DNA of 13,790 bases from an uncultured Collinsella sp. (lineage in GTDB: Bacteria > Actinomycetota > Coriobacteriia > Coriobacteriales > Coriobacteriaceae), in assembly GCA_900547125.1 (NCBI GenBank), contig URFU01000055.1, forward strand, positions 1 to 13,790. The letters are read 5' to 3'. This document shows positions 7,113-12,870 of the stretch, piece after piece. The position numbers and the translations under genes are program-made. Each line of letters starts with the position of its first letter. Position 1 is the stretch's first letter. Under the pieces are notes generated by a model, which saw only the letters and a list, made by a program, of their open reading frames with translations, did not search any database and was not told the origin of the DNA.

Positions 7113-7183
7113 TAAGCTGCGGTGAAATAGTTCCTAAATAAGCTGGTAAACGGTATAAACAGGACCTATTCCACCGCAGCTTA
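7113..7183. repeat. Palindromic intergenic repeat, copy 2
   Basis: Bases 7113-7135 and 7161-7183 are inverted repeats with two mismatches over 23 pairs around a 25-base loop. The core GCGGTGAAATAG / CTATTCCACCGC is identical to copy 1 at 408-476, including the same internal A/C mismatch, while the loops differ. The loop here repeats a 12-mer from the left edge: CTAAATAAGCTG is at 7108-7119 and 7134-7145. It begins 1 base after the ppx-like stop codon and ends exactly where the duplicated tRNA block begins. Confidence 0.85.
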
Positions 7184-7200
7184 GAGTCCCACCGGCATCT

Positions 7201-7240
7201 AAAAGAAACGAGCCCGCATCCCTTGGGGACACGGGCTCGT
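7201..7240 (-). terminator. Terminator hairpin, left copy of the duplication
   Basis: On the minus strand ACGAGCCCG pairs with CGGGCTCGT, extended through two G-U pairs into TCCC/GGGA with a 3-base loop (15 pairs in all). It is followed by TTTCTTTT. This copy lies downstream of the tRNA fragment at 7251-7268 and now has no intact gene directly in front of it. Confidence 0.75.
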
Positions 7241-7250
7241 AAACAATACG

Positions 7251-7268
7251 TGGTAGGGGCGGTGGGAC
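7251..7268 (-). pseudogene. Remnant of a tRNA 3' end
   Basis: The 18 bases read on the minus strand as the 3' side of a T-stem, the 3' acceptor strand, discriminator A and CCA, identical to the end of the tRNA-Leu at 7448-7532. Homology stops abruptly at 7268, inside the T-arm, so the rest of the tRNA is missing. Confidence 0.7.
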
Positions 7269-7373
7269 GTCTGCGTATTTGCTCCGCAAATCCGCACCGG
7301 CTTCGGCCGCCTGCCGGCGCCCTCGTCGGCTCGCTGCGGACGCTGCGCGTCCGCCTGGTGCTCGCCCCCTCGC
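7269..7373. other. GC-rich spacer with three successive hairpins
   Basis: No gene is seen. Predicted hairpins by eye are ATTTGC-TCC-GCAAAT at 7277-7291, extended by TGCG/CGCA; GGC-TTCG-GCC just after 7296, a stable UUCG-type loop; and GCGGACG/CGTCCGC around 7346-7364. A T-arm-like GGGTTCGAGTCCC follows at 7374-7386 on the plus strand but is not part of a foldable tRNA. Open frames crossing this stretch are not credible genes. Confidence 0.45.
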
Positions 7374-7396
7374 GGGTTCGAGTCCCACCGGCGTCC

Positions 7397-7436
7397 AAAA
7401 GAAACGAGCCCGCATCCCAACGGGACACGGGCTCGT
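7397..7436 (-). terminator. Terminator of the tRNA-Leu gene
   Basis: On the minus strand ACGAGCCCG pairs with CGGGCTCGT, with an inner TCCC/GGGA stem and GTT loop, and is followed by TTTCTTTT. It begins 11 bases past the CCA end of the tRNA. Confidence 0.88.
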
Positions 7437-7447
7437 AAGCAATCACA

Positions 7448-7532
7448 TGGTAGGGGCGGTGGGACTCGAACCCACAATCCTTGCGGCGAGAGATTTTAAG
7501 TCTCCTGCGTATGCCAATTCCGCCACGCCCCC
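7448..7532 (-). tRNA. tRNA-Leu (anticodon UAA), CCA encoded
   Basis: The minus strand gives an 85-base class II tRNA: acceptor GGGGGCG pairs with CGCCCCT (first pair G-U), D-arm GCGGAATTGGCATACGC, anticodon stem GGAGA/TCTCT with loop CTTAAAA (anticodon TAA at 7496-7498), a long variable arm of about 13 bases as expected for leucine, T-arm GTGGG-TTCGAGT-CCCAC, discriminator A and CCA at 7448-7450. It lies 31 bases downstream of the gene ending at 7564 on the same strand. Confidence 0.96.
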
Positions 7533-7563
7533 GTGAGACTAGAAGTCTAGCACAAGCCGTCCG

Positions 7564-8187
7564 TTACGCGTTGACGGCCATCGAGTGTTGGCCCGACTTC
7601 TCAAGGAACTCTTGGAACTTGGCCTCGTCGCCCTTGTTCTTGTACTGCAGGGCCAACAGGTACTCCAAGCGGCAACTCTTAACCTTATCGTCGCCGGCCT
7701 CCTCGAGCATGCGCTCCAGCTCGGGAATGTCGTTGTGGCGCTTGAGGATCATCGTGTCGTACATCAGCTGGCACTCGTGCGCGACTGCCTCGGCCTGACC
7801 GCCCTCAAAGCCCTTGATCTCGTGCAGGAGCTCCTTGGACTTTTTGCGGTCCTCCTGGCCAACGTAGTAGTTAAAGGCCTTAATGACCAGGTCGACGCGC
7901 TGCATCTTGGGCAGGTTGAGTCCCAGCAGCAGGTCGAACATCTCGCTGGCGCGCTCGTGGTCCTCGCGCAGCAGATAGGAGTTCAGGCGCAGGTAGTCGC
8001 GGTTGTAGCGCGGGTACAGCATGCTGGTGAGTTTGCCGTCGAGCAAACGATCGAACTCGTCCCACTGCTTGGCGGCCATGAGCTGCTGCAGGCGTTTAAA
8101 CGTGGTGCGTTTTTTGACGCTAAAGAACACCGACACGGCGATACAGATGATAACGACGGCGGTCCAGAGTGTGCGGGAATCGGGCAT
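7564..8187 (-). CDS. Membrane-anchored helical (TPR-like) protein of unknown function
   Basis: This 207-residue protein has one N-terminal membrane segment at about 7-23 (LWTAVVIICIAVSVFFSV) followed by KKR, so the rest most likely faces the cytosol. From residue 27 on it is almost entirely amphipathic helix, with paired-helix spacing that resembles tetratricopeptide repeats: LQQLMAAKQWDEFDRLL, then LNSYLLREDHERASEMF and RLEYLLALQYKNKGDEAKF near the C-terminus. I recognise no enzyme motif. The ATG at 8187 follows AAGGACCCTAAT. The tRNA-Leu follows on the same strand after 31 bases and could be co-transcribed. A scaffold role is a guess from the fold type only. Confidence 0.8.
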   Translation of the reverse strand: MPDSRTLWTAVVIICIAVSVFFSVKKRTTFKRLQQLMAAKQWDEFDRLLDGKLTSMLYPRYNRDYLRLNSYLLREDHERASEMFDLLLGLNLPKMQRVDLVIKAFNYYVGQEDRKKSKELLHEIKGFEGGQAEAVAHECQLMYDTMILKRHNDIPELERMLEEAGDDKVKSCRLEYLLALQYKNKGDEAKFQEFLEKSGQHSMAVNA

Positions 8188-8242
8188 ATTAGGGTCCTTA
8201 GTCGCTCATAAAGCGAGCGGTATGACAACACGTACTGGATGT

Positions 8243-8272
8243 ATTATACGCAGCGCGCAAGCAAACTGGCAT
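8243..8272 (-). promoter_or_regulatory. Probable promoter of the membrane-anchored helical protein
   Basis: The minus strand has a perfect TATAAT at 8248-8243, preceded 18 bases upstream by ATGCCA, which matches the -35 consensus at four of six positions. Transcription would start about 50 bases before the start codon at 8187. Confidence 0.55.
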
Positions 8273-8350
8273 AAAAGCTCATCGAGGCCGAGTGACATCG
8301 CTCGCTGCGGTACACTTACCTAAAGTAAACCATGAAGGGAGACATTACCT

Positions 8351-8638
8351 ATGAAGAAGATCGTTTTGGCTTGCGGTGCTGGCGCTGCTACTTCCACGCT
8401 CGTTGCCCAGAAGGTCGCTACCCTGCTCGACGCCAACGGTTATGCCGGCAAGTATGAGATCGTGCAGTGCGCCATCTCCGAGGCCAAGGACTACTGCGAC
8501 GAGGGCGCCGACCTGCTGTTCGCCACCACCGTTGCCCCCGAGGGCCTCACCTGCCCGTACGTGTGCGGCGTGCCCTTCATGACCGGCATGAACCGCGTCG
8601 CTGCTGAGAAGGCCGTTCTCGACGTCATGGCTCAGTAG
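8351..8638 (+). CDS. Orphan PTS sugar transporter EIIB subunit, galactitol-type
   Basis: This 95-residue protein is a stand-alone EIIB of the galactitol (GatB-like) class, a cytosolic phosphocarrier that receives phosphate from EIIA and passes it to sugar held by EIIC. The phosphorylation loop is seen at CGAGAATST, with Cys9 as the phosphate acceptor. The later residues (CAISEAKDYCDEGADLLFATTV) alternate beta strands and helices as in GatB. Length is usual for the family. The ATG at 8351 follows GAAGGGAGA. No EIIA or EIIC gene lies nearby: the next gene, 11 bases on, is a VOC-fold protein. It may serve a permease encoded elsewhere or have a regulatory role; which sugar is involved cannot be told. 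Confidence 0.85.
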   Translation: MKKIVLACGAGAATSTLVAQKVATLLDANGYAGKYEIVQCAISEAKDYCDEGADLLFATTVAPEGLTCPYVCGVPFMTGMNRVAAEKAVLDVMAQ

Positions 8639-8649
8639 GCGCTGCCTGT

Positions 8650-9024
8650 ATGAGTGAGCAGAACGCCAATCCGGTCGAGCTCTTCGGCATGCGCGTTGCC
8701 CATGTGGGCATTAACGCCACCGACCCGGCAGACGCCCTGGAGATCGCGGAGCTGTTCTCGACGATGATGGGCCTGCCCGTCATCGAGACCCCCGTTTCGT
8801 ACTTTAACGATTCGCTGGTCGAGATCATGAAGCAGAACGGTCGTGGCGCCAAGGGCCACATTGGCTTTGCCGTCAACGACATCGAGGCGGCCGAGAAGTG
8901 GTTTGCCGAGCGCGGGCTCGAGGTTAACGAGGAGTCGCGCGTGCTGCTGCCCGACGGCGGCACCAAACTCGTGTACTTTAAGCGCGAGTTCGCCGGCTTC
9001 GCCGTGCACCTGTGCCGCGACTAG
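8650..9024 (+). CDS. VOC/glyoxalase-fold protein, like the domain fused to KDPG aldolases
   Basis: This 124-residue protein has the vicinal-oxygen-chelate fold: RVAHVGINATDP at 15-26, the YFNDSLVEIMK strand at 51-61, GHIGFAVND at 69-77 and FAGFAVHL at 114-121. His18, Glu58, His70 and His120 are at places where VOC proteins put metal ligands. From memory of the family, the closest pattern is the C-terminal VOC domain fused to some 2-keto-3-deoxy-6-phosphogluconate aldolases of Firmicutes, which share the HVGIN, GHI and GGFAIHL motifs. Here it is free-standing, with no aldolase in the window. The start at 8650 has no clear ribosome binding site, and the EIIB stop lies 11 bases upstream, so translational coupling is likely. 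Substrate unknown. Confidence 0.8.
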   Translation: MSEQNANPVELFGMRVAHVGINATDPADALEIAELFSTMMGLPVIETPVSYFNDSLVEIMKQNGRGAKGHIGFAVNDIEAAEKWFAERGLEVNEESRVLLPDGGTKLVYFKREFAGFAVHLCRD

Positions 9025-9046
9025 CGCACAAGCTGCTATAGCTAGC

Positions 9047-9085
9047 AAAAAGGGATAGAGCCGCGTGGCCCTATCCCTTTATTTA
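9047..9085. terminator. Bidirectional intrinsic terminator
   Basis: AAAGGGATAG at 9049-9058 pairs perfectly with CTATCCCTTT at 9071-9080; GCC/GGC inside the loop can add three pairs. Going right it is followed by TTTATTTAT, and on the minus strand by TTTTT from the A-run at 9047-9051. It serves both the convergent VOC gene and the sensor-kinase operon. Confidence 0.9.
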
Positions 9086-9100
9086 TGCCGAGGGGCATCC

Positions 9101-10396
9101 CTACCGTGGCAGGCGAATCGTAAAGCGGCTGCCGACACCCTCGACCGAGGTCACGCCAATGACACCGCCATGGCTATCGACGATCCACTTGGCGATAGCG
9201 AGCCCCAGACCCGAGCCCTGCGCGCCGGCATCGCGCGCGTTGTCGGCGCGGTAGAACCGCTCGAACGCGTGGGCTGCGGATTCCTGGTTCATGCCGATGC
9301 CCTCGTCCTCAACGTTTATGTCGATCGTGCCCGCGCCCGCATCCGGCGCCACGCCAAACGTGATGGGCGTGCCCGCGTTCGAATACTTGGCGGCATTCTG
9401 CACGATTACGCGCAGAGCCTGCTTCACGAGCGCCACATCGACGGGCGCGTCGCAGCGCGGGTCGCTGACAAGCGCAGCGTCAAAGGCCAGTCGATACGTG
9501 TGCTCGGTATCGATCATCTGCGATTCCTCGCATACCTCGCCGACCAGTGCAGCCAGGTTGGTATTCGCGCGCCGCAGCACGGTGCGGCCGGCATCGCCGC
9601 GTGCCAAAAACAGCAGCTGCTCCACGAGCTCCTGCATGTGCTCGCTTTCGGCCTTGAGGGACGCGATGGACTCCGCCAGCACGTCCGGGTCGTTTTTGCC
9701 CCAGCGGTCGAGCATGTTTACGTAGCCCTGAATCACCGCGATGGGTGTGCGCAGCTCGTGGCTTGCATCGTTGACAAAGCGCATCTGCTGCAGCTTGGCC
9801 TCTTGCATCTGGCGCAGCAGGCGGTTGAGCGCGACCTCGATGCTTGCCAGGTCGGCGTCGCCGGTGGTGACGCTCGGCGAGTCGACGCTTGCGCGCTCGA
9901 TGGCCTGCTCCAGTGTTTCCATCTTGCCGCCGGAGAGCTGCATGCGGCCGAGCTCGTCTACGCGCAAGGCCAGGTCGTTGAGCGGCGCCATGGTGCGACG
10001 CACGCGGCGGGCGCCGCCGAGCATGTTGAGCACGCTGATGACCTGCCAACCCACAACGACAAGGTAGAGAGGCCATAGCGCGATGAGGTCCTGCGCGAGG
10101 GGGAAGGTCTTGGTGGTACGCGCAAACTCGACGGTATAGGTGAGCGTTGTCAGGTCCCAGCCGCGCGCGGGCGTCAGCGACATGCCGTGAACGGTGGCAC
10201 CGGGGATCCATCCTGCGGTAAACGTGTCGTCGGGCAGTGCCTGGTTGTATCCATAGACGAAGATCGCCGCTGCAATCACTACCAGTAACAGATCGAGCCA
10301 GATGTAGCTCATCAGACGGCGCCACATATAGCTCCAGTTGATGGCGCGGGCGATGGAGGTGACGCGCTTGGCCTCGGCGTTACGCACGGCAGACAT
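9101..10396 (-). CDS. Sensor histidine kinase
   Basis: This 431-residue membrane kinase has two membrane segments, at about 31-50 and 105-126, around an extracytoplasmic loop of about 55 residues, a HAMP-like linker, then HisKA with NDASHELRTPI at 209-219 (His213 is the phosphorylation site). The ATP-binding domain shows an N-box with Asn334 (VQNAAKYSN), G1 at DEGIG 364-368, an F-box FERFYR 378-383 and G2 at GSGLGLA 394-400. The frame is open to 10777, but the region before 10396 is the response-regulator gene read in another frame, so the ATG at 10396 is chosen; GGGGTGGG precedes it. It overlaps the regulator by 17 bases. The signal sensed is unknown. Confidence 0.93.
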   Translation of the reverse strand: MSAVRNAEAKRVTSIARAINWSYMWRRLMSYIWLDLLLVVIAAAIFVYGYNQALPDDTFTAGWIPGATVHGMSLTPARGWDLTTLTYTVEFARTTKTFPLAQDLIALWPLYLVVVGWQVISVLNMLGGARRVRRTMAPLNDLALRVDELGRMQLSGGKMETLEQAIERASVDSPSVTTGDADLASIEVALNRLLRQMQEAKLQQMRFVNDASHELRTPIAVIQGYVNMLDRWGKNDPDVLAESIASLKAESEHMQELVEQLLFLARGDAGRTVLRRANTNLAALVGEVCEESQMIDTEHTYRLAFDAALVSDPRCDAPVDVALVKQALRVIVQNAAKYSNAGTPITFGVAPDAGAGTIDINVEDEGIGMNQESAAHAFERFYRADNARDAGAQGSGLGLAIAKWIVDSHGGVIGVTSVEGVGSRFTIRLPR

Positions 10397-11159
10397 AGCC
10401 CACCCCGCGCACGGTCTGGATGATGCGGGCGCTGCCGGCGTCCTCGATCTTGGCACGCAGGTGCGCGATGTGTACGTCGACGTTGTTGGTGTCGCCCACG
10501 TATTCGTAGCCCAGCGCTTCGTGCGCGATGCGCTCGCGTGTGAGCACGGTGCCGGCGTGCGCCATAAGCAGGGCGAGAACGTCGAACTCGCGGGCCGTGA
10601 GCGCGATGGGCGAGCCGCCGACCGTGACTTCGCGGCGGTCGGGGTCGAGCACGACTGAGCCCACAGTGAGCGTGGCGGGGGAGAGCGAGGCGGAAACCTG
10701 GATTGAGTCGCTGACCGGGGGTATCGCAGCGGCGCTCCCGCCCGCGTCGCTCGCCGCGCCCGTCCCGATGCCGCCAACGCCCGAAGCCGTCCGCACGGCC
10801 TCCGAGCGCTTCAGCGCAACGCGGATCCGTGCGAACAGCTCCTCAATGGCAAACGGCTTGGTTAGGTAATCGTCAGCGCCGGCGTCGAGCCCGGCCACCT
10901 TATCCATCACGGCATCGCGCGCGGTGACCATGATCCCCGGCACATCCTTGTGCTTGCGCACGCGCCGCAGCACCTCCATGCCGTTGAGCTGCGGCAGCAG
11001 CACGTCGAGCAGAATCAGATCGTAGTCGCGCTCCAGCGCCAGGTCTACGGCGGTGCGGCCGTCGGCGGCGTGCTCCACCTGGTAGCCCTCGTGCTCCAGC
11101 TCGAGCGTCACAAAGCGGGCGATTTTCTCCTCGTCCTCTACGATCAGGATTCGTGCCAT
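10380..11159 (-). CDS. OmpR/PhoB-family response regulator
   Basis: This 259-residue DNA-binding regulator has a receiver domain at 1-120: acidic pocket EDE at 8-10, phospho-acceptor Asp52 (LILLDVLLP), Thr79 (MVTARD) and Lys101 (LTKPF). The winged-helix output domain spans about 165-259, with LTAREFDVLALL, RERIAHEALGYEY and VDVHIAHLRAKIED followed by TVRGVGYVC, which are typical of PhoB-like proteins. The linker between the domains, about 117-162, is unusually long and rich in Gly, Ala and Ser; most family members have a linker of only about ten residues. The ATG at 11159 follows GGGGGCAC. It lies 18 bases after the UBA/DUF4342 gene and overlaps the kinase gene, so the three are one operon. 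Targets unknown. Confidence 0.96.
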   Translation of the reverse strand: MARILIVEDEEKIARFVTLELEHEGYQVEHAADGRTAVDLALERDYDLILLDVLLPQLNGMEVLRRVRKHKDVPGIMVTARDAVMDKVAGLDAGADDYLTKPFAIEELFARIRVALKRSEAVRTASGVGGIGTGAASDAGGSAAAIPPVSDSIQVSASLSPATLTVGSVVLDPDRREVTVGGSPIALTAREFDVLALLMAHAGTVLTRERIAHEALGYEYVGDTNNVDVHIAHLRAKIEDAGSARIIQTVRGVGYVCRA

Positions 11160-11177
11160 ACGTGCCCCCGTCTGCGA

Positions 11178-11720
11178 TTACTTGTCGTCGTTGAGATTTT
11201 GCTTGATGTCGTCCGCGGCGTCGGCGGCGTGATCCATAAGGTTGTTGATGCTGCCGGGCACGTCTCCGTCGCTGTCGATGCGGTAGCGCATGCCAAAGAA
11301 CAGGCCAATCAACATCAGCCATATCGTGGCGCCCCAGGCAAACAGCGCGACGATGGGGATCAGGATGGGAATGTTGAGGATGATCGCATCGCGGCGCGTG
11401 GCGATAAACTTGGTGTCCAGGCTCAGGCGGAAGAGCTTTTTGAGGTACTCCCACACGCCGTCCATCTTCTTGGAGAAGTCGGTCTTTTCGCTCGACTTCT
11501 CGTAGGCGGCCTGCGCGGCGACCATCTCGGCTGAGGGCTCATCGACTGGCGCGGACTCGGTGGCGGCGTGCGCCGACGTGGTCTGCGTCTTGCCCTGCGA
11601 CTCGAGCCAAATGATGGCGTCCAAAACGTTGCCGTCGGCGGCGTCGAGCGCGGCCTTGGCATCGGTGTAGCTCACGTTGCACTTGGTGCGGATGGTTTCA
11701 ACTTTTTCGAGGTCGTCCAT
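11178..11720 (-). CDS. UBA/TS-N and DUF4342 domain membrane protein
   Basis: This 180-residue protein starts with a small three-helix UBA/TS-N-type domain at 3-41 (ETIRTKCNVSYTDAKAAL, then DGNVLDAIIWLE), the fold also found at the N-terminus of elongation factor Ts. A linker rich in Ala, Glu and Ser covers about 42-85. A DUF4342-like part follows, with one long or two short membrane segments at about 113-143 (ILNIPILIPIVALFAWG, then WLMLIGLFFGM), and an acidic tail. No enzyme motif is visible. AAAGGACAGGTC precedes the ATG at 11720. It is the first gene of the operon with the response regulator and sensor kinase, which suggests that it works with that signalling pair or is controlled by it; this is an inference from position only. 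Confidence 0.85.
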   Translation of the reverse strand: MDDLEKVETIRTKCNVSYTDAKAALDAADGNVLDAIIWLESQGKTQTTSAHAATESAPVDEPSAEMVAAQAAYEKSSEKTDFSKKMDGVWEYLKKLFRLSLDTKFIATRRDAIILNIPILIPIVALFAWGATIWLMLIGLFFGMRYRIDSDGDVPGSINNLMDHAADAADDIKQNLNDDK

Positions 11721-11833
11721 GACCTGTCCTTTCGTTCGATGGGCGCGACGCCGGGCGATCTGCCCGGGCGCGAGCGTTGCGTTCGGCGGTCTGCGTTGCG
11801 CCGCCCCGCCCTTGGTCGAACTCTATAGTGCAG

Positions 11834-11861
11834 GTTATAGATTAAGCGATTCTTGAGCCAA
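11834..11861 (-). promoter_or_regulatory. Probable promoter of the UBA-regulator-kinase operon
   Basis: On the minus strand TTGGCT (11861-11856) and TATAAC (11839-11834) are separated by 16 bases, matching the -35 and -10 boxes at four and five of six positions. The leader to the ATG at 11720 would be about 107 bases and contains GC-rich self-complementary stretches (for example CCGGGC/GCCCGG near 11755-11770). Confidence 0.5.
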
Positions 11862-11931
11862 GATTAATGTTGGATGAGTTTTTGGGTGGCGGTGAGGGGA
11901 GGGGAGAGATGTCCTTCTGGATGGCTAGCAG

Positions 11932-12113
11932 CGAGGTCTAATACTTTTCCGAGAAGTGAACGAGCTAAATCGAACCCCCGAAGCATCGACACTTTAGGAG
12001 TACCGTTTCCTGCGGTTTCGGTACTGAAATCCTGCGATTTTGCCGACGAAAAATGTGGATGCTTCAGGGGTCCTAAAACAGACGTTCACTTCGCGGAAAA
12101 GTATTAGACCTCG
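11932..12113. repeat. 182-bp imperfect palindrome, MITE-like or structured RNA
   Basis: The outer 31-bp arms (11932-11962 and 12083-12113) are inverted copies with one mismatch. A second pair of arms inside, 11976-11995 and 12051-12070, matches at 17 of 20 positions, and AGTACCG/CGGTACT at 11999-12005 and 12019-12025 forms an apical stem. Two near-identical 11-mers, TCCTGCGGTTT and TCCTGCGATTT, lie at 12008 and 12030. TAGC flanks both ends (11926 and 12115), possibly a target duplication. The whole 11721-12231 stretch has no credible gene; the open frame at 11874-12107 just crosses the palindrome. Confidence 0.85.
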
Positions 12114-12139
12114 ATAGCGGGGGATGGTGAGCCGGCATC

Positions 12140-12152
12140 AAGCCGGCGGCAG
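12140..12152 (+). repeat. 13-bp direct repeat, left of the AbiE genes
   Basis: AAGCCGGCGGCAG is identical to 13773-13785. The two copies bracket the AbiE pair. GGGATGG lies shortly before each copy. Part of the left copy can also pair with GCCGGC at 12131, so a hairpin is an alternative reading. Confidence 0.6.
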
Positions 12153-12219
12153 AAATGGGATAAGCAAGGCGTATGGATCGCATGGATCAAAATCACGTTA
12201 CAAAAGTATGAAAATATCC

Positions 12220-12225
12220 TACAAT
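12220..12225 (+). promoter_or_regulatory. -10 box giving a probably leaderless AbiEi mRNA
   Basis: TACAAT ends 6 bases before the ATG at 12232, so transcription would begin at or next to the start codon. No ribosome binding site precedes this ATG. Leaderless genes with this spacing are common in Actinomycetota. The -35 region is weak (TTACAA at 12198, 16 bases upstream). Confidence 0.5.
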
Positions 12226-12231
12226 TGCAAC

Positions 12232-12855
12232 ATGAAGTACTTTAGCAACATAACGGCGATAAGCGAGCTTTCCGAGAGCGAGGGCGTGTTCACCACGGCC
12301 CAGGCGGCTCGCATGGACATCTCTCGAGATGCACTGGCGCACTCATGCCGCGCAGGGCGTCTTGAACGGATATGCCACGGCGCCTACCGGATGTCTGGAA
12401 CACAGCGCCGAGACACCGACGAGCTCAACGCCTTTTGGAAGCTCACCAATCCCTCCCTTTGCGCGTGGGAGAGAAAACGCCAGTGGGATGGCATCGCCGT
12501 GAGCGGTACGACGGCGGCGAACCTGCAGCAAATGGGCGATTTCTATCTGTCCCCCTACAGGATGACCGCGCCTATGCGTATCAATACAAGAAACGAATCC
12601 CTTTCTTTTGTAAAGCGCGAGATCGCTGAGCGGGACATCGTTTGGCTCGACGGCCTGCCGGTAACTAAACCCGAGCGCACGCTTGTTGATCTTTGCCTCG
12701 ATTGCGAGGACCCCTCATTAATTATTGATGCCTATCACGATGCGCTGGGGCGTGGGCTCGATATGCAGCGGCTGAAAGAACTCGTAAAGGAGAACTCTAA
12801 AACTGCCAAACGACGCGAACTAATGAGGCCTTTGCTGATGGTACTGAACGGTTAA
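12232..12855 (+). CDS. AbiEi-type antitoxin, transcriptional autorepressor
   Basis: From the ATG at 12232 this is 207 residues with the layout of AbiEi, the antitoxin of the type IV AbiE toxin-antitoxin system. The N-terminal winged-helix domain is seen at about 8-54: GVFTTAQAARMDISRDAL, then AGRLERICHGAYRM. The C-terminal domain has SGTTAANLQQMGD and WLDGLPVTKPERTLVDL, a typical stretch of this family. AbiEi proteins repress their own promoter and counteract the toxin without binding it. The longer frame to 12124 is rejected, because its extra residues look random and run across the promoter region. The toxin gene follows after 15 bases. Base composition is visibly lower in GC than in the housekeeping genes, which suggests acquisition. 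Confidence 0.85.
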   Translation: MKYFSNITAISELSESEGVFTTAQAARMDISRDALAHSCRAGRLERICHGAYRMSGTQRRDTDELNAFWKLTNPSLCAWERKRQWDGIAVSGTTAANLQQMGDFYLSPYRMTAPMRINTRNESLSFVKREIAERDIVWLDGLPVTKPERTLVDLCLDCEDPSLIIDAYHDALGRGLDMQRLKELVKENSKTAKRRELMRPLLMVLNG

Positions 12856-12870
12856 TGCGAAACGGAGAAC

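Larger units (their letters stand above)
7184..7465. repeat. Tandem duplication of an 85-bp tRNA/terminator block
   Basis: Bases 7184-7268 and 7380-7465 are copies offset by 196-197 bases, differing at about ten positions. Each copy runs from a T-arm-like GAGTCCCACCGG on the plus strand, through a terminator hairpin, to the minus-strand 3' end of a tRNA (CCA plus acceptor and T-stem). Only the right copy continues into an intact tRNA. The hairpin loops have diverged (TTG against AAC, plus strand) while the stems are unchanged. Confidence 0.85.

Noticed and set aside
7374..7397. A complete plus-strand tRNA ending near 7397
   Set aside because: The T-arm-like bases have a mismatched T-stem, no CCA in the right register, and no matching acceptor, D-arm or anticodon arm upstream.
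7108..7536. Several small open frames on both strands across the tRNA block
   Set aside because: They are made of the duplicated tRNA, terminator and spacer sequence and have no ribosome binding sites.
9065..10078. Long plus-strand open frame (337 codons) opposite the sensor kinase
   Set aside because: It is the antisense of the kinase, whose motifs are complete. The frame stays open because of high-GC codon bias and has no ribosome binding site or recognisable domain.
10397..10777. N-terminal extension of the sensor kinase
   Set aside because: These codons overlap the response regulator and translate to Arg/Ser/Pro-rich random sequence, while the ATG at 10396 begins a normal kinase with a good upstream GGGGTGGG.
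11874..12107. 77-codon plus-strand open frame
   Set aside because: It lies almost wholly within the 182-bp palindrome, has no recognisable domain and is better explained by the repeat.
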